Translations under genes and position numbers: made by a program | The notes under the pieces: generated by a model | What the model was told of the DNA's origin: nothing | The model's input: only the letters and a program-made list of their open reading frames with translations | The model's database searches: none | Shown here: piece after piece, positions 35,192 to 48,025 of the stretch | Position numbering within the stretch: position 1 is the stretch's first letter | How the letters are laid out: every line of letters starts with the position of its first letter | Assembly: GCA_029531795.1 (NCBI GenBank) | Contig: JAPEIS010000008.1 | Location: 1,612,001 to 1,676,000 of the forward strand | Length of the DNA stretch: 64,000 bases | Direction: 5' to 3' | From: Sclerotinia nivalis | Lineage: Eukaryota; Ascomycota; Leotiomycetes; Helotiales; Sclerotiniaceae

Positions 35192-35835
35192 GGTCGCCTG
35201 CGCATGTTTAGATTAGTTCGAGCGAGTCCAAAGAGATTGGAGAATCGCAACGCTGGCCTTTGTCCGGAATGTATCAATCTCGCAAAGATAACCAACCAAG
35301 GTATGACGGGGATAGGCGCCGAGAGTTGTCGCAAATTCGAGGACTAGATTACATACAATATAATCTTTGGGGGAAAAGGGATCTTAATTCAATGCAAAAA
35401 GTCAAGTACTAAAAATCATGTAAATAATTTCTATAGATGGCAGATATAGTAGAAATAGATGCTATGTATTTTTTTCATGGGTTAAAGACAATTCTAGGAT
35501 TTGGATTGTATTGTACGAAGTACATAGGGATTTTCTAAACAACGCTAAATATTTCGGGCTCCTAGTTTACCTAGAGAAAGGTTACCCCCCGCTTGGGTTT
35601 TTCCTATCGGCCATTTAGGTGCTTCAGCCACAGTTCATTCATACTAATAACTTTAAGTAATCCACACTTCTTTGTTTCGGAATTTCAGGGCAAGACAAAA
35701 GATAACTTTATTATGGAGGCTTAAGGTGAGCTGGTATAGGATGAGGGTATCGTATTCCAGCTCTAACCGAACACTAACAAAAATGTGATTGGCAAATGTT
35801 GGCACAAAAGACTATATGAGGAAGAGATTTCCTAT

Positions 35836-35860
35836 TATATATATATATATATATATATAT
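35836..35860 (+). repeat. AT dinucleotide tract
   Basis: Uninterrupted TA/AT run of about 25 bases. Confidence 0.85.
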
Positions 35861-36225
35861 GGTAACATCCCCTACCCAAATACTCTGCCTCCACGGCAGT
35901 GGCTCCCGGAGGGCCAGCGGAGCCATCATTCAACAAATTAAGATTAAATCGAGAGCATATTTTACTATGTAGTATACTGTAGGGTGTGTAGGTTGTAATC
36001 TCGCTCTACCTCCTGCCTTCCACCTCCTATTCACCCACGAAAATTTATCTGTAGGACAAAAAAAGGCACAGAAGATACGGCTTATATTCTACCTCCCAAA
36101 TCTGCCCATCAACCCATCAACCCATCAACCATCCTTTTACGACTTCGGGAGGATCTGATTAAAGAAGGTGCTCGGTAGTTCAATTACTTAAGTAACGTTA
36201 TCTCATCTGACCACTGTAATATAAC

Positions 36226-36260
36226 ATTCATTCATTCATTCATTCATTCATTCATTCATT
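36226..36260 (+). repeat. ATTC tetranucleotide tract
   Basis: About 35 bases of perfect ATTC units, upstream of pdc. Confidence 0.9.
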
Positions 36261-37039
36261 CGGTATGCTACACAAAGAAAAACTTCGACTTTTTGTTGTT
36301 TGAACATATTATTGTTGGCTCATCCAATTTCCTTTCCCATTCCTCACGGACCAACAGCGGAACTCGGAAAACCCTCAAGGCACGAGGCACGAAGCTTAAA
36401 TCAAAGTGCGAAACTACAAACTACAAACTACACCCAATATCAGCACACTAATATTATTATTATTATTAAATATCCATCTCGGCCTATCTACCCACTTTTT
36501 CCTCTCTGTTTCCACCTCTAGATATGCAATACATACATACATCATCCCATATGTATCTGTCACTCTGTCACTGTGTCACACATCACACAATCCTTGCTAT
36601 CTCCATGAGACCACTTTCCAACAACCTCATTTTTTCAACACATCCAGTCGTTTGCACGCAACATTCGTGTGCGGATCTCTATAATCAAGATTTGTATGGG
36701 TGAATGAATGTATGTGGCTGACTTGATAGGCCATGGTGGAGTTAAATCATGCCTTGCAGCTCTAAAGAACTCATTACAACGTCATTTTTGGTGGGGTGAT
36801 TTAATGGGTGAAGTCGGTATCGGTATCGACGGGCAGAAACGGCTGTCCATGGAAAAGTTATAAAGACTGAAGAGTTTCCTTTCCGGTTTCGTATTTCGTT
36901 TCTGAACTCAGTCGCTTTCTCAATTATCTACCTAGTGTTTCTTTCCACATAATACCATATAGCAAGATTAATTCAAATATTCCAAGCTCCGCATACCTCA
37001 CAACTACCACTTCCTGCAACCCCGCCATTGTCAATCAAC

Positions 37040-38864
37040 ATGGTAGATCTCAGAACTGAGTCTCTCAAATCCCCTGTGGATATTGCTGAATATCTTTTTA
37101 CGAGATTGAAGCAAATTGGAATCGACTCTATTCATGGTTTACCAGGAGATTACAACCTAGTTGCTCTTGACTACATTCCTAAACTTGGATTGAAATGGGT
37201 TGGTAACTGCAACGAGTTGAATGCAGGTTAGTTTTTGTCCATCAGCCAACATTTCATACCTAACGTCCATCTTTTGAAGGATATGCTGCCGATGGCTACG
37301 CTCGAGTGAAAGGAATTTCCGCAATCATGACTACATTTGGTGTGGGAGAGCTCTCAGCAATCAATGCTATTGCCGGCGCCTACTCCGAACGAGTCCCTGT
37401 CGTCCACATAGTTGGAACTCCTTCAACAATCTCGCAAAAGGATGGCATGCTTCTACATCACACGCTTGGAAATGGAAATTTCAATGTTTTCGCGGATATG
37501 TTCAAGGAGATTTCTTGCGCAATGGCTAAGATTAATGATCCCAACGAAGCGGCTGCCTTGATCGATCATACACTACAACAATGCTGGATCCATAGTCAGC
37601 CGGTTTACATTTCTTTGCCAACAGATATAGTTCAGAAGAAGGTTGAAGGAGAACGATTGAAGACACCCATCGACTTGTCTTTGCCTCCAAATGACCCAGA
37701 TAAGGAGGATTACGTTGTTGACGTAGTTCTCAAGTATCTTGAGGCTGCTAAGAGTCCTATCATCCTAGTTGATGCATGCGCGATCAGACACAGAGTCATC
37801 CCAGAGGTGCACGGATTGATAGAGAAGACTGGGTTGCCTGTTTTTGTAACACCGATGGGTAAAGGAGCTGTTGATGAGACTTACGAAAACTATGGAGGTG
37901 TTTACGCTGGAAGTGGTAGTCACCCAGATGTTAAAAAGCGAGTTGAGTCCTCAGACCTCATCTTGACAATTGGAGCAATCAAAAGCGACTTCAATACCGC
38001 TGGATTCTCCTATAAGACCTCTCAACTCAACACAATTGACTTCCACAGCACAACCATTGTTGTTCGTTATTCGGAATACCCGGGTGTTCACATGCGAGGA
38101 GTTCTCCAGAAGATTATTAACAAAATCGACCTTCAAAAGCTCTCTGCCGTTCCAGGACCCAAGATGGAAAACAAGGTTATTGCAAATGAGGATAGTTCAG
38201 ACACCATCACGCAAGCATGGTTTTGGCCCAGGGCTGGTGAGTTTTTGAAGGAGAATGATATTGTAATTACCGAAACCGGAACAGCCAATTTTGGTATCTG
38301 GGAAACGAAATTTCCTAAGGGAGTCACAGCCCTTAGCCAAGTATTGTGGGGTAGTATTGGATACTCCGTTGGTGCCTGTCAAGGCGCTGCGCTAGCTGCA
38401 AGAGATGCTGGGAATGACAGAAGAACCGTCTTATTTGTCGGTGATGGAAGTTTCCAGCTCACAGTTCAAGAAATAAGCACGATGATTCGCCTTGGATTGA
38501 AACCCATCATGCAAGTCCCCTCACCTCCCCGATCATAACCAACATGGCTAATGATAACCATAGCTTTGTGATCTGTAATGATGGCTATACCATCGAGCGA
38601 TTCATTCACGGCATGGAAGCAGAATACAACGACATAGCGGCCTGGAACCACAAAGATTTAGTACCTGCATTCGGTGCCAAAGAAGGCAAATACCAACTTC
38701 ATCAGATTAAGACAAAAGATCAGGTCAACGAGCTTTTTACCAATAAGGAGTTCAATGCTGCGGACTGCCTGCAGTTTGTGGAATTGTATATCCCGAAGGA
38801 AGATGCTCCGAGAGCATTGGTGTTGACGGCTGAGGCTAGTGCGAAGAACAATGCGAAGGAGTGA
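37040..38864 (+). CDS. pdc1: Pyruvate decarboxylase
   Basis: A ThDP enzyme converting pyruvate to acetaldehyde and CO2 in the cytosol. Exons: 37040-37226, 37280-38510 and 38564-38864; introns of 53 and 53 nt; 572 residues, normal for fungal PDC. The start ATG at 37040 gives [10 protein letters not shown]; the open frame reaches a TTG at 37028 only. Active-site features: catalytic Glu in [17 protein letters not shown], the HH pair in LLHHTLGNG, and the ThDP/Mg motif GDGS..NDGYTIE. The second intron begins GCAAGT rather than GT and ends CATAG; this splice gives the expected KPIIFVICNDG. The PDC motifs place it beyond doubt; paralogue number cannot be told here. Confidence 0.96.
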
Positions 38865-39391
38865 TTAATAACTTGGGCTTCAACATAATCGTGATTTTGG
38901 AGGCGTATGGATCAGGTGTCAGGTCAGAATAAGAAAATAACGGATTAATGAAATTTTCCTCTCACTCGCATCCATAAGAATGATGAATCGTCTTGCATTG
39001 ATTGCCCTGATCCCCGATCTGTCACTCTCTCAAGGTAGGCGGCATATAAGGTTGATATACTGGAGTATAGCCACAATGAATAGACATAATGAAACATATC
39101 CTAATCAAAAGTATCATTTCTGCTGGAGTTCGAAATTGAGTTCGAACCCTACTTTTTCATCAAACCGTCCCATCAATTCACAATTCATCACTTAACCCCA
39201 TCAGGCCAAGTGGGGTATCCCGCTCATCTGACTAAGCAATATTTTCCATTTTGTTTGGACGGCGTGATCTTAAGATTCCCACAAGAATACAAAACAACAA
39301 CGGATTAGGATTAGGATCTTCGTCCAATAAATTTGAGAAGGGAAGTGGAATTGAATTGGAAATATAGTGAAAAGCCGAGCTATTAAAGGAA
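38865..39391. other. Intergenic between pdc1 and tan1
   Basis: 527 bp on the same strand; contains a two-unit GGATTA piece near 39301-39314. No gene seen. Confidence 0.5.
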
Positions 39392-41064
39392 ATGGCCGAT
39401 TCAAATAATAAAAGGAAAGAAAGGTCCGAGGGCAGTGGTGGGAGAGATACGAGAGATGCGCGAGATGGGAATAATAGAGGGGGAAAGAGAGCTAAGGTAT
39501 GTTTTTTCTCATTGGATTTTTTTTGGGTTCTGTGTTTCGAGATGAGTGGATGAGGAGGAAGAGCTGGTTGGTCGTGCGCTTTTGTTGATGGTTTGGGTGA
39601 ACTTGGAGATTGAAAATGAGACTTAATTAAATTTGAAGTCTTTGGATGGGGAATGTTGGCTTTTCAATGAGATCAACCTTCAACCGTTAAGGGTTTATTC
39701 AACCAAGGCAGTTGATTGGATTTCAATCCTTATGATGGCTCCAATACATGCGGACAAAGAGCGTGGTTTCTGGTTAAATCATCAGTGGGATGTTGCACTT
39801 CCATGGAAATGAGCTTGGATTGGCTATCGATTTCTGATTTTGTGTTACTGCATTCTCTCGAATGAGTCTCGAGCTCGAAATCTATGCTTCAGCATTGTCT
39901 TTGCCGTTCTCTCTGAAGCTTTCTGACATCTTATGCAGGGCGGCTCAAATGGGAAATGGCAAACTCCACATCAACAAACGAAAATGGCCTCTAAAAGTGG
40001 TGGGAGGATAGAGCCTGGTGACCAAGGAATCTGGGCAACTTGCGTGAAGGGTAAAGAAGGGAAGGCAACGGAAGAGCTGAGAAGTCTACTCGAGGAGGTC
40101 AGTTAACACCTTTCAGCCATAACTACTGCCAGTTCATGCTAAATTCCCTCCAGTCTGCTGAGAAATACTACGGTATTTCCGTGAAGTCAAGTAGCAAGAA
40201 CAATGACGGAGAAGATGAAGATGCTACCGAATCAGTTGACGATATTGAAGCATCCATTCAAAAAGAAGTTGCAGCGCATAAAGATCCGGCAGAAAAGCTA
40301 TTCTCAGCAGTTTACCTAGACATTCAATGCGTGCTGTTCTTCAAAACTCGATCACCAATAGATCCAGCTGATCTAGTTCATCGGGTGTGTGAAGATGCAG
40401 CATCAGGCGGGGTAAGGAAATTGAGGTTTGTAAATCGTCTAACTCCAATGTCAATCATTGGAAAAGCGACAGAAAAAGGTATCGAAGAAATCGGACAAAC
40501 CGTACTAGGCGCTCATTTTCGACTCGCTGGCGAAGCCGCAAAATTGGAAGAATCTGCTGCATATTCGGTACGTATTCCTCTTTTGCGTATAGTGCTGCCA
40601 CGACATTGAAGTTCCAGCCTTAGAGTTTAATTAGGTTGTTTGAGTTCTGGGTCAAGATTTATTAACTCCCTTGCAGTATGCCATCCGACCCACGATACGC
40701 AATCACAGCACATTGAAGCGGGATACCGTGATTAAACAGGTCGCTTCGCTGGTGAATGACAATCATAAAGTAAATCTCACTAAGCCAGACAAAGTGATAA
40801 TAATCGAAATTTACCAGGTAACGAAAATCGAAACCCACCCATGCAATTACTGGGATACTAACTTGTGTTGGCTAGACTATATGTGGCATGAGTGTCGTTG
40901 GAGATGACTGGGAAAAGCTTAAGCGCTATAACCTTTACGAGCTCCAGTCACCTTCAACAAATTCGAAATCTGGGGGACTAGTAGAAGCCAAACCAAAACC
41001 TACGCCCGAAAGCGTAACTACAGACGAGGCTCGGGCACTACCCGACAAATCAAACGGCAGTTAG
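39392..41064 (+). CDS. tan1: TAN1/THUMPD1 tRNA acetylation adaptor
   Basis: The THUMP-domain partner of the Kre33/NAT10 acetyltransferase, needed for ac4C12 in tRNA-Ser and tRNA-Leu. Five exons: 39392-39496, 39939-40097, 40154-40567, 40677-40817 and 40876-41064, all joined in phase; 335 residues. The N-terminus is basic and disordered (NNKRKERSEGSGGR). The THUMP region contains FVNRLTPMS, YAIRPTIRNHSTLKRD and NDNHKVNLTKPDKVIIIEIYQ, then TICGMSVVGDDWEKLKRYNLYEL. A polar tail closes it. The first intron is 442 nt, far longer than its neighbours. Identification rests on the THUMP core and the GMSVV..W-x-KLKRYNL end, both typical of Tan1. Confidence 0.9.
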
Positions 41065-44000
41065 CTGTTTTGAATCACTAGCATCACTTTGCAACACAAA
41101 CGTGCACGGCAAATCTTTTTCCAGAGAAATACAACTGCCCCTTGTGACGCAAAATATGCAAGATATCAAAATCGGTTATTTGAATACCTGCGCATATTCC
41201 ACAGCAATGGATCCGCCCGCACACGCGCTTAGATCAGCTTACCTTACTCATATCATATATCATATAATATCATATTACATTACATCGCCCGTCCAATATT
41301 CCTCATGCTCAAATCTCAACAAACCCACCCTTTCATTTGCAGGGAATAAGGGTATATATCCAACCTTTAGGGCCCTCAGAGGCACAAGCTTGACCGCTAC
41401 ATTCACATCAGGATTTCCGACATATGCAAGCATAGATATTACCCTAGAAGGTCTAGAAGAATGAAAAACCTGGATGGCGGGGAATATTTCCCGGAAAGCT
41501 GATATCACGATCTTGACGAAAAGTTAATTTTTCCGAATCATGGACATGGTTTCTAATATGGACAATGTCAATGTAACATGTTACAAGTGCATATTACAAG
41601 TATATGTAGAGCTAACTACTGATCACAATATTGCGTTATCTAACATACCGGGTGTCACTATGATTTTAATCGATAAACCCAGCTGAACAACGATACCCGT
41701 GAACAAGTAGAAGTTCTCGCACTCGCTTAACGGTAACCTTACCTGTTACAGTACTAGAATTCTCTGTGCGATGATATGCAGAACGCTTGAAACTATACCT
41801 ATCCTATCCATACTCTCCTCAGTCATCACCTCCAATAAGACAAACAACACACACCTGGTATGCACAAAAGATTTTATCTCCCATGGCGTATGCAACCTCG
41901 CTACAAGGCGCCGGATTAAGGTGCATCTTTTGCACTTCGGGCCAAATTTGGAACGCGGCTAACCTGATCGGCTGAAATCTAACGAGGGGTGGGGTGGAAC
42001 TGGTCGATCCGAGATTTTTTTTGGGAGGGACGGGTGAAATGGTTATTAGAACTTGAAATATGAGAATTTGGTATTGGCCATTGCGAAGATTGGATGGGTT
42101 GGGATGAATGGGAATCGGATATATAGACGAGACAGAAAAATCCGACGAAAGTTCTTAGGTTCCCGAAAAAAATAAGGTGGCTTTCTTTCGTTGTATAGGT
42201 ACATGCATCCTGGATATACATACCTTAAAAGTATATCATCAGTTTTTTTTTTAGTTACGATTCTTTTCGTAGATCATCATATATCTCATTTACTAACGCC
42301 ACGTGTTTAATATATTATTCCTTCTCATCGGAGCAGATGATTAGAGGTAGAGTATCAGAGAAATGGCAAACCAGATTTCAACACGGAAAGATCTGTTTCT
42401 AGTGTTGGAATTTATATCCACTTCAGGTCCATTTCAATGATTTCATCATGGGTCTTTTGTTGTCAAATTTCCTTCGCCGATCCCCCATTTTGTTCTGTAC
42501 TCTGTACTCTGTACGCCTCTCAAAAATTGTCGGGATTTTGGACTTATGCATTGCATGCATGAGTCTATATCGAACCTGGTTGATACTGTAGTGACATGGA
42601 GCACTTCGCAATCGCATTCACTCGTAGCATTTATATAGGTAGTATACAGAGCAGATATCATTTGGCGAATGGATAGGTGACACTAGGTACACCTTCCCAA
42701 AGCAAAACTCGCCTATTTCCGACCAATCGTAGAATTTCAGAGCAGAGTAACTAATACCCAAAGCAAAAGGATGTACCCCCCCACCAATCTAATCAATCTT
42801 TAATTCCATTTCCTGCCACTAAAGTTTACGACAAACTTCACGAGAAAAACCCGCCATATAATATTCTTCTCGTACTTAGTTTGTCGGAGTATGTATTCCT
42901 TTGTTCATCTACATTTGCATCTACATCTACCAATACCAACATCTTACATCTGCACATGCATCTTCTTGCATTAAATGCCCATGTCTCGAGGACCTAAAAT
43001 TTCACATCTACATAATCTCGAGTATTCATAAATCCCGTGGTTGGGTCGATAACAAGACACGCCTAGACCGGGATATGGAAGATCTTATGGTCCATTCCAA
43101 TCTAGTTCTTTGAAATTTACCTGTACCAAACATCCCGTACCTGTAAGTATCCACTGCGGTTCATCTGGCCAACACTATACGTTCCCCAGCGGGAGCTATC
43201 TAACAAAGATCTCTCTCTCATACACGCCTCAAGCGCACTTTACTAGTTTCTAGTGCTATTTCATCTCGTCACCATACATGATTATTCTCAAGAATTATCT
43301 TTCTGGTGCAAGTCCCATTGCCTTCCAGAACCCTTCGAAAAAGCGCCTCAATCTCATCTCCAATCGGTTGTCTAACCTCTTTTTGTTTCGCGTTATTCTT
43401 CCTTCGGAAAAGTTACACCTATTTTTCGCTTCGAGAATTACTTTAAATGTACATCCATCTACAGACCAACAGAGTACTAGCTATACAATTACAAAATAAC
43501 TACCCGATACAGCTCATAAGTATCCATCGACCATCCACAATTCCCCACCATCAAAGTCTCGCCGCCGATCAGGGCCAAGGTTTCGGCGCTCATTTCAAAT
43601 AGCCATTCAAAGAACTCTACGTGATTAAGGATAAACCCAATTCGCGCTTTCCTGACCGCAGAAAATATTCCAGGGTTCTTAAAGAGGTGGCTGCCTTGCA
43701 GGCACCCTTCTTCCGTCGAATACCACCTGAAGGCATCCAATCTCCAAACACCACAGAGCACGGGTTACTTTCCAACCACACATCAATACGTCGATGCAAG
43801 ATAATATTTCTACCTAATCTCATATTTTGGGTATTGTGCGTTTCCTTCCACCGCCGATCTTTCAAAGACTTAATTTCCAGTACTGTGGACCTCAAAACGA
43901 ACCAGTTACCAAGGACTCCATTATCGCAACTGGACCAATTAAAGCGCACTATAAGCGAATTGACGAGACCAGAGTGACACCGAAACACTCCTGTGTCCAA

Positions 44001-44241
44001 CTGTCCAAGCGAACCCTACATTATATCGTACTTAAATATAAGCCTGGCAGGGCTGTTGTCCGACCCAGGAACCGGGAATATACCATTGCCAGGTCACAGA
44101 AACACGGCATACATATCATATCCCTATCAATTTGATCACCCTCATATTCAGGTTGATCAAATCCACTACTCCTCTCACTCTATCCTTAAACCGTACATAC
44201 CCACATCTCACCCTGACATCTGAATACCACATTACTTCATC
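41065..44241. other. Intergenic, 3.2 kb
   Basis: No gene is supported. AT-rich with ATCAT-type low-complexity sequence at about 41247-41280. Overlapping minus-strand open frames at 43489-44000 are the only long ones, and neither contains a recognisable domain. Confidence 0.45.
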
Positions 44242-45522
44242 ATGGCTTCGTACAAAACTGCCGTCCCCGGCAAGTCCTTCAAGACGTCCCTTATGTACTC
44301 GGTCCCAGTACGACGTCTTAAGGAGATCCTTAGCCATGTGGTACCGGATATGAAATTAGGAAGTGTCGAAGAATTACCCTCCACCCAGCTACCCAGACTA
44401 TATACTCTCAACATGTCGAATGATAACAAACTTGTCCTATCCTTTGCGCCCAGTTTAGCAGTCCGGCTCTTGAGACACGAGACTACGCTTCAATATTCCG
44501 AAGCAACACTCGTACATTTCCTCGAGACGTCGAACCAGAAAGCCAATTGTGTAAATGCTGAGGGTATGGAAGATGTAGAACATGATATAGCATCCATCAA
44601 ACTAGAAGACGTGGTGCCGAAAATGCTAAAGCATTCATCCAATAATCGAGAGATGGCATATCCATACACAATATTTGAACCGACACCTGGGAAAGCACTT
44701 TCTGCCCTCTCGGTATACCTCAGTCTACCAGACCGTCAGCTCATCGATAAACAAGTCGGATCCCTGACGAGAAGCTTAGCCTCTCTCACCTCACCCAACG
44801 GCAAATTCGGCACAGCAGCTCAAGTCCTCCCAGACCCCTTCAAACAATCACCCCCTTCAGCCCCCTTAGGCGAAGGCTCTACAACCTGGCCAGAAGCTTT
44901 CAACACCTTACTTGAATCAATTTTGCGAGATGGAGAGGACATGGCGGTCTTGCTCCCATACGATGTAGTGCGATCACACTACCAACGCTTATCCTGGCGC
45001 ATGGACGCCATCAAACTTCCGAGATTGGTACTACTCGATCTAGGCGAACGAAACATAATGATCGAGAATGGAATCAAAGATGGCACTTCACACATCCCTA
45101 CTAAGAGTCTCAAATTGACAGGGCTGCGGAACTGGAGTCAAGGAATCTTTGGAGATCCACTACTCTCAAGCGTTTTTGAAAACCCTAGTGAAGGATTCAT
45201 TGAGGGTTGGAAAGCAGGAGGTGATGAAGATGATCTTATCGAGGATACGGAAAATGCACAAGTGCGATTGTTGCTCTACCGCTGCTACAGAGCGGTAGTA
45301 GGAATAGTGACAGAATACTACCGGCCACAAAGCGACAGCAGTAGACGCGAATTAGAAAACCGGAGGAATTTAACAGCAGCCTTGTCAGAACTGGAAAAAT
45401 TAGATGTTGCAGTCAATGATATGCTTAAGAGAGCGCGAAGCCTGAGCTCATCCGTACCACCGGAGGTCGAGGGCGCCAAGAGGCGGAAAATTGGCATCGA
45501 GGATTTGGTGGAGGAAAATTGA
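44242..45522 (+). CDS. Aminoglycoside-phosphotransferase-like kinase-fold protein
   Basis: Single exon, 426 residues. The layout follows a family of fungal APH-like proteins. An N-lobe has GKSFKTSLMYSVPV then KLVLSFAPSLAVRLLRHE. A middle helical part has YTIFEPTPGKALSALSVYLSLP and VGSLTRSLASLTSPNGKFG, then WPEAFNTLLESILRDGEDMAVLLPYDVVRSHYQRLSW. Where active APH enzymes have HGDxxxxN, this protein reads PRLVLLDLGERNIMI, so phosphotransfer is doubtful. The C-terminus is charged with a KRRKIG nuclear-signal-like patch. It converges with the SGT1 homologue with 79 bp between stops. The family call is moderate; the role is unknown. Confidence 0.7.
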   Translation: MASYKTAVPGKSFKTSLMYSVPVRRLKEILSHVVPDMKLGSVEELPSTQLPRLYTLNMSNDNKLVLSFAPSLAVRLLRHETTLQYSEATLVHFLETSNQKANCVNAEGMEDVEHDIASIKLEDVVPKMLKHSSNNREMAYPYTIFEPTPGKALSALSVYLSLPDRQLIDKQVGSLTRSLASLTSPNGKFGTAAQVLPDPFKQSPPSAPLGEGSTTWPEAFNTLLESILRDGEDMAVLLPYDVVRSHYQRLSWRMDAIKLPRLVLLDLGERNIMIENGIKDGTSHIPTKSLKLTGLRNWSQGIFGDPLLSSVFENPSEGFIEGWKAGGDEDDLIEDTENAQVRLLLYRCYRAVVGIVTEYYRPQSDSSRRELENRRNLTAALSELEKLDVAVNDMLKRARSLSSSVPPEVEGAKRRKIGIEDLVEEN

Positions 45523-45601
45523 AGCTTACTAGCGTGTTTGATGTAATTAGTGATACCCAGGCAACATTAGTCTTATCTTATCTTATAATTCTTTTCAATA
45601 T

Positions 45602-47648
45602 TTATTCAGGTCTTTTCCCCCGACTCCTTCCCTCGTCGTCTTCATCGCGAGGTAGCTTCATGCCCATCATGCCGAGAAGATTGGATCCGGGCCCCGCCAT
45701 CCCCGCTTGACTTTTGAAACTTTCCAATAGATTTTTCGCCAGGTTGAAGTCGATATCCAATTCCTGGTCACTTTCTTCTTCCTCGTCTTCACCTTCATCC
45801 ATTTCCTCTTGTACTTGTACTTGTTGCTCATCCTTTCCCGTGCCCGCCTTTCTTCCGGAAAGAGCTGCAATTTTACTTGGGGTTGGATCTAAATTGAGGG
45901 CTCCGGCTTCATTCAACTCAGCTTCCATTATCTTCATCACCTTTTGAATTTCCTCCGCTTCATCATCTTCCTCATCTTCATCGTCACTATCGACCTCCTC
46001 GACCCTGTGAGATATTTCTGGCTGGGCTGGAGACGCCGATTCATGTATATCATCCGTTGGCATACCCATCATTTCTCTCATCATTTTTGCGAACTCCACT
46101 TCGTCGAAACTGACATCTTTATCCTCTTCACTATCTTCATCGTCGTCGTCGTCATCATCATCATCGTCGTCATCAACATCCATGTCATCCATTTCAGCAC
46201 CATCGGGACCGGCATCATCATCGTTAAGGAAAGCTTCGAATCGCTCCACCATTTTCTTCAAATCGGCCTCGGTCTTTGCATCGCCGAATCCCGACGGTGG
46301 TTCCGGCCCAAAAGCTCCAGGAATTCCAGCCGGCTTCTTTTCCTTATTTTTTCCGTCTAGTTCTCTTTCGAAATCCTCAAAATTGATGTCGAGCCATTTT
46401 TCGTCGTCCTCCCTCATATTATCTTTCCAAGTCGATATTTCCTCGTCATTAGGAAGATTAGAATCATCTCCATCAAGATCCTCTAGAAGTATGTTAATCT
46501 CTCTAACGGATCGATGATCGCCATTTTTAGGATCTGTGACTAGTATTTCGAAGCCTGAGGTGACCTTCATTCCCATCTCCAATTTCGTGAAATCTTCCTT
46601 AAGTGCGTCGTCCTTGGGCGGCGGTATGATATCCTTCCATGCAAATGGCGCAGAAAACTGTTGCGACTTCAGTTGAGCATAGAGTACTTTGGTAAATCGA
46701 ATTGAGATGGTGACTAAATCCTTTGGTGGGAAGACAAGATTGGATGAAGCTGTTTGGAGCGGCTTAAGCGCAATTGGATCTCGAAGATAGAATGCTTCGA
46801 CTGCCGGGGCTATAGAAGTAGGAAGCAGATAAAGTATATAGGCAAGTTTGCGCGGTATTGTGATGCGAGCATGGTGAAGCGATGCTGCAATTTGAGCCGG
46901 ATAGCTTCGCAAACGATATAATGCTTCTGCTTCGATAAGGGGTGAGCGTATGAGTATTTCTGGAGTTGAAGATATGGTTCTGTGGGCTTCTTTTAAGGTA
47001 AGTGATCGAGATACTGGGGCAGTAGGGGATTTGATTGAGGAATCAGTGACTGCACGCAATGGTATAATGTGAAGGGCATTATTATGAATCCATACCTGCT
47101 AGGCGTCAGAATCTAATCACTTGTGTATATGAACCAGGATACCTACCCTATTATCTGCGATTTCAGGATTCAACCATTTCGGAAGAGCATTGGCAGCTTC
47201 AATTAAAAGAAACTCGCCATCAGAGTCCACAATTTTGATCCATAATGTAGGAAATCGACTGCTCAATTCTTTAAGTATATACACAATAAGCCATTCGTCT
47301 TCGACAGAATCTCCATAATTTGTAATCCCGTTAAGGTACATCAAGCCTGCTAAGTCGTTAATACACGGGCGCAGAACAAAATGTTGTAGGCATCATACCC
47401 TTCTCAGTCTTTACCTCCAGCTTAAAGCCATCCCGTTGCCATATATAGTCTTTAGTAAGATCTTTCAAAAGAGCCAAAGACTCTTTTCGCACATCCTCCA
47501 GTCTGCTAAGTAAATCCTTTTGTGACTTCAACTTGGAGTTGATAATATAAAGTGAGTATTCCACACAATCTTCGGGAAGTCGTTTGGGAAATCCTTCGAA
47601 ACCTTCACCAAAACCTTTAAAGTCATCGTCGAGCCCATCCATATTCAT
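45602..47648 (-). CDS. SGT1/ecdysoneless (ECD) family protein
   Basis: ECD-family proteins act in pre-mRNA splicing and transcription; the fungal founder was isolated as SGT1, distinct from the co-chaperone SGT1. Three exons: 47648-47399, 47346-47147 and 47095-45602, with introns of 52 and 51 nt; 647 residues. Family features include EDCVEYSLYII, GITNYGDSVEDEWLIVYIL, FPTLWIKIVDSDGEFLLIEAA and NRVWIHNNALHIIPL. The C-terminal third is very acidic, with a run of 12 Asp (about 46144-46183) and several DE-rich blocks. It ends in a basic GRSRGKRPE. Both introns finish TAGCAG, so each acceptor could be used one codon earlier. The start ATG at 47648 gives MNMDGLDDDF, with the second Met two codons on. 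Confidence 0.9.
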
Positions 47649-48025
47649 AATATTTCGTTAATATCAAGGATTTGATATTTTGGAGATCAATGGTGTTGTT
47701 GGAACAGCATAATCAATTATATTATTGGTGTAAAAAGGTCGTGCAAGGGATTTGTTTTGGCAACCGGAGCTAACCTCTATTGGAAAGAACGTAAACAATC
47801 GAAACAATCGCGTATCTACTGATATCAATCCAAAAACTTCAATTCTTCCACCACGTCTTCAAAAACCACAGTTCCAGTTTATTTTTGTACAATTGCACTT
47901 CGGCCAAAGATATCACCTTTGCTTCGGAGTCAATCGCTATGGTCGCTATTCTTGCATCTTATTTGCAGTAAATTATAAGTTTTTCCTACATAATTTGAGC
48001 TTAAAAGCTCACGACAATTTTCATA
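47649..48025. promoter_or_regulatory. Divergent promoter of the ECD gene and pcp1
   Basis: 377 bp between divergent start codons. No element was identified. Confidence 0.45.

Larger units (their letters stand above)
35192..37039. promoter_or_regulatory. Divergent promoter region of bck1 and pdc
   Basis: 1.85 kb between the two start codons. It contains an AT dinucleotide tract (35836-35860), an ATTC tract (36226-36260) and pyrimidine-rich stretches upstream of the pdc ATG (about 36480-36620 and 36880-37020). Specific regulator sites were not identified. Confidence 0.5.

Noticed and set aside
43489..44000. Two overlapping minus-strand frames in the tan1-APH gap
   Set aside because: No in-phase splice joining them to a longer protein was found and no motif is recognisable.
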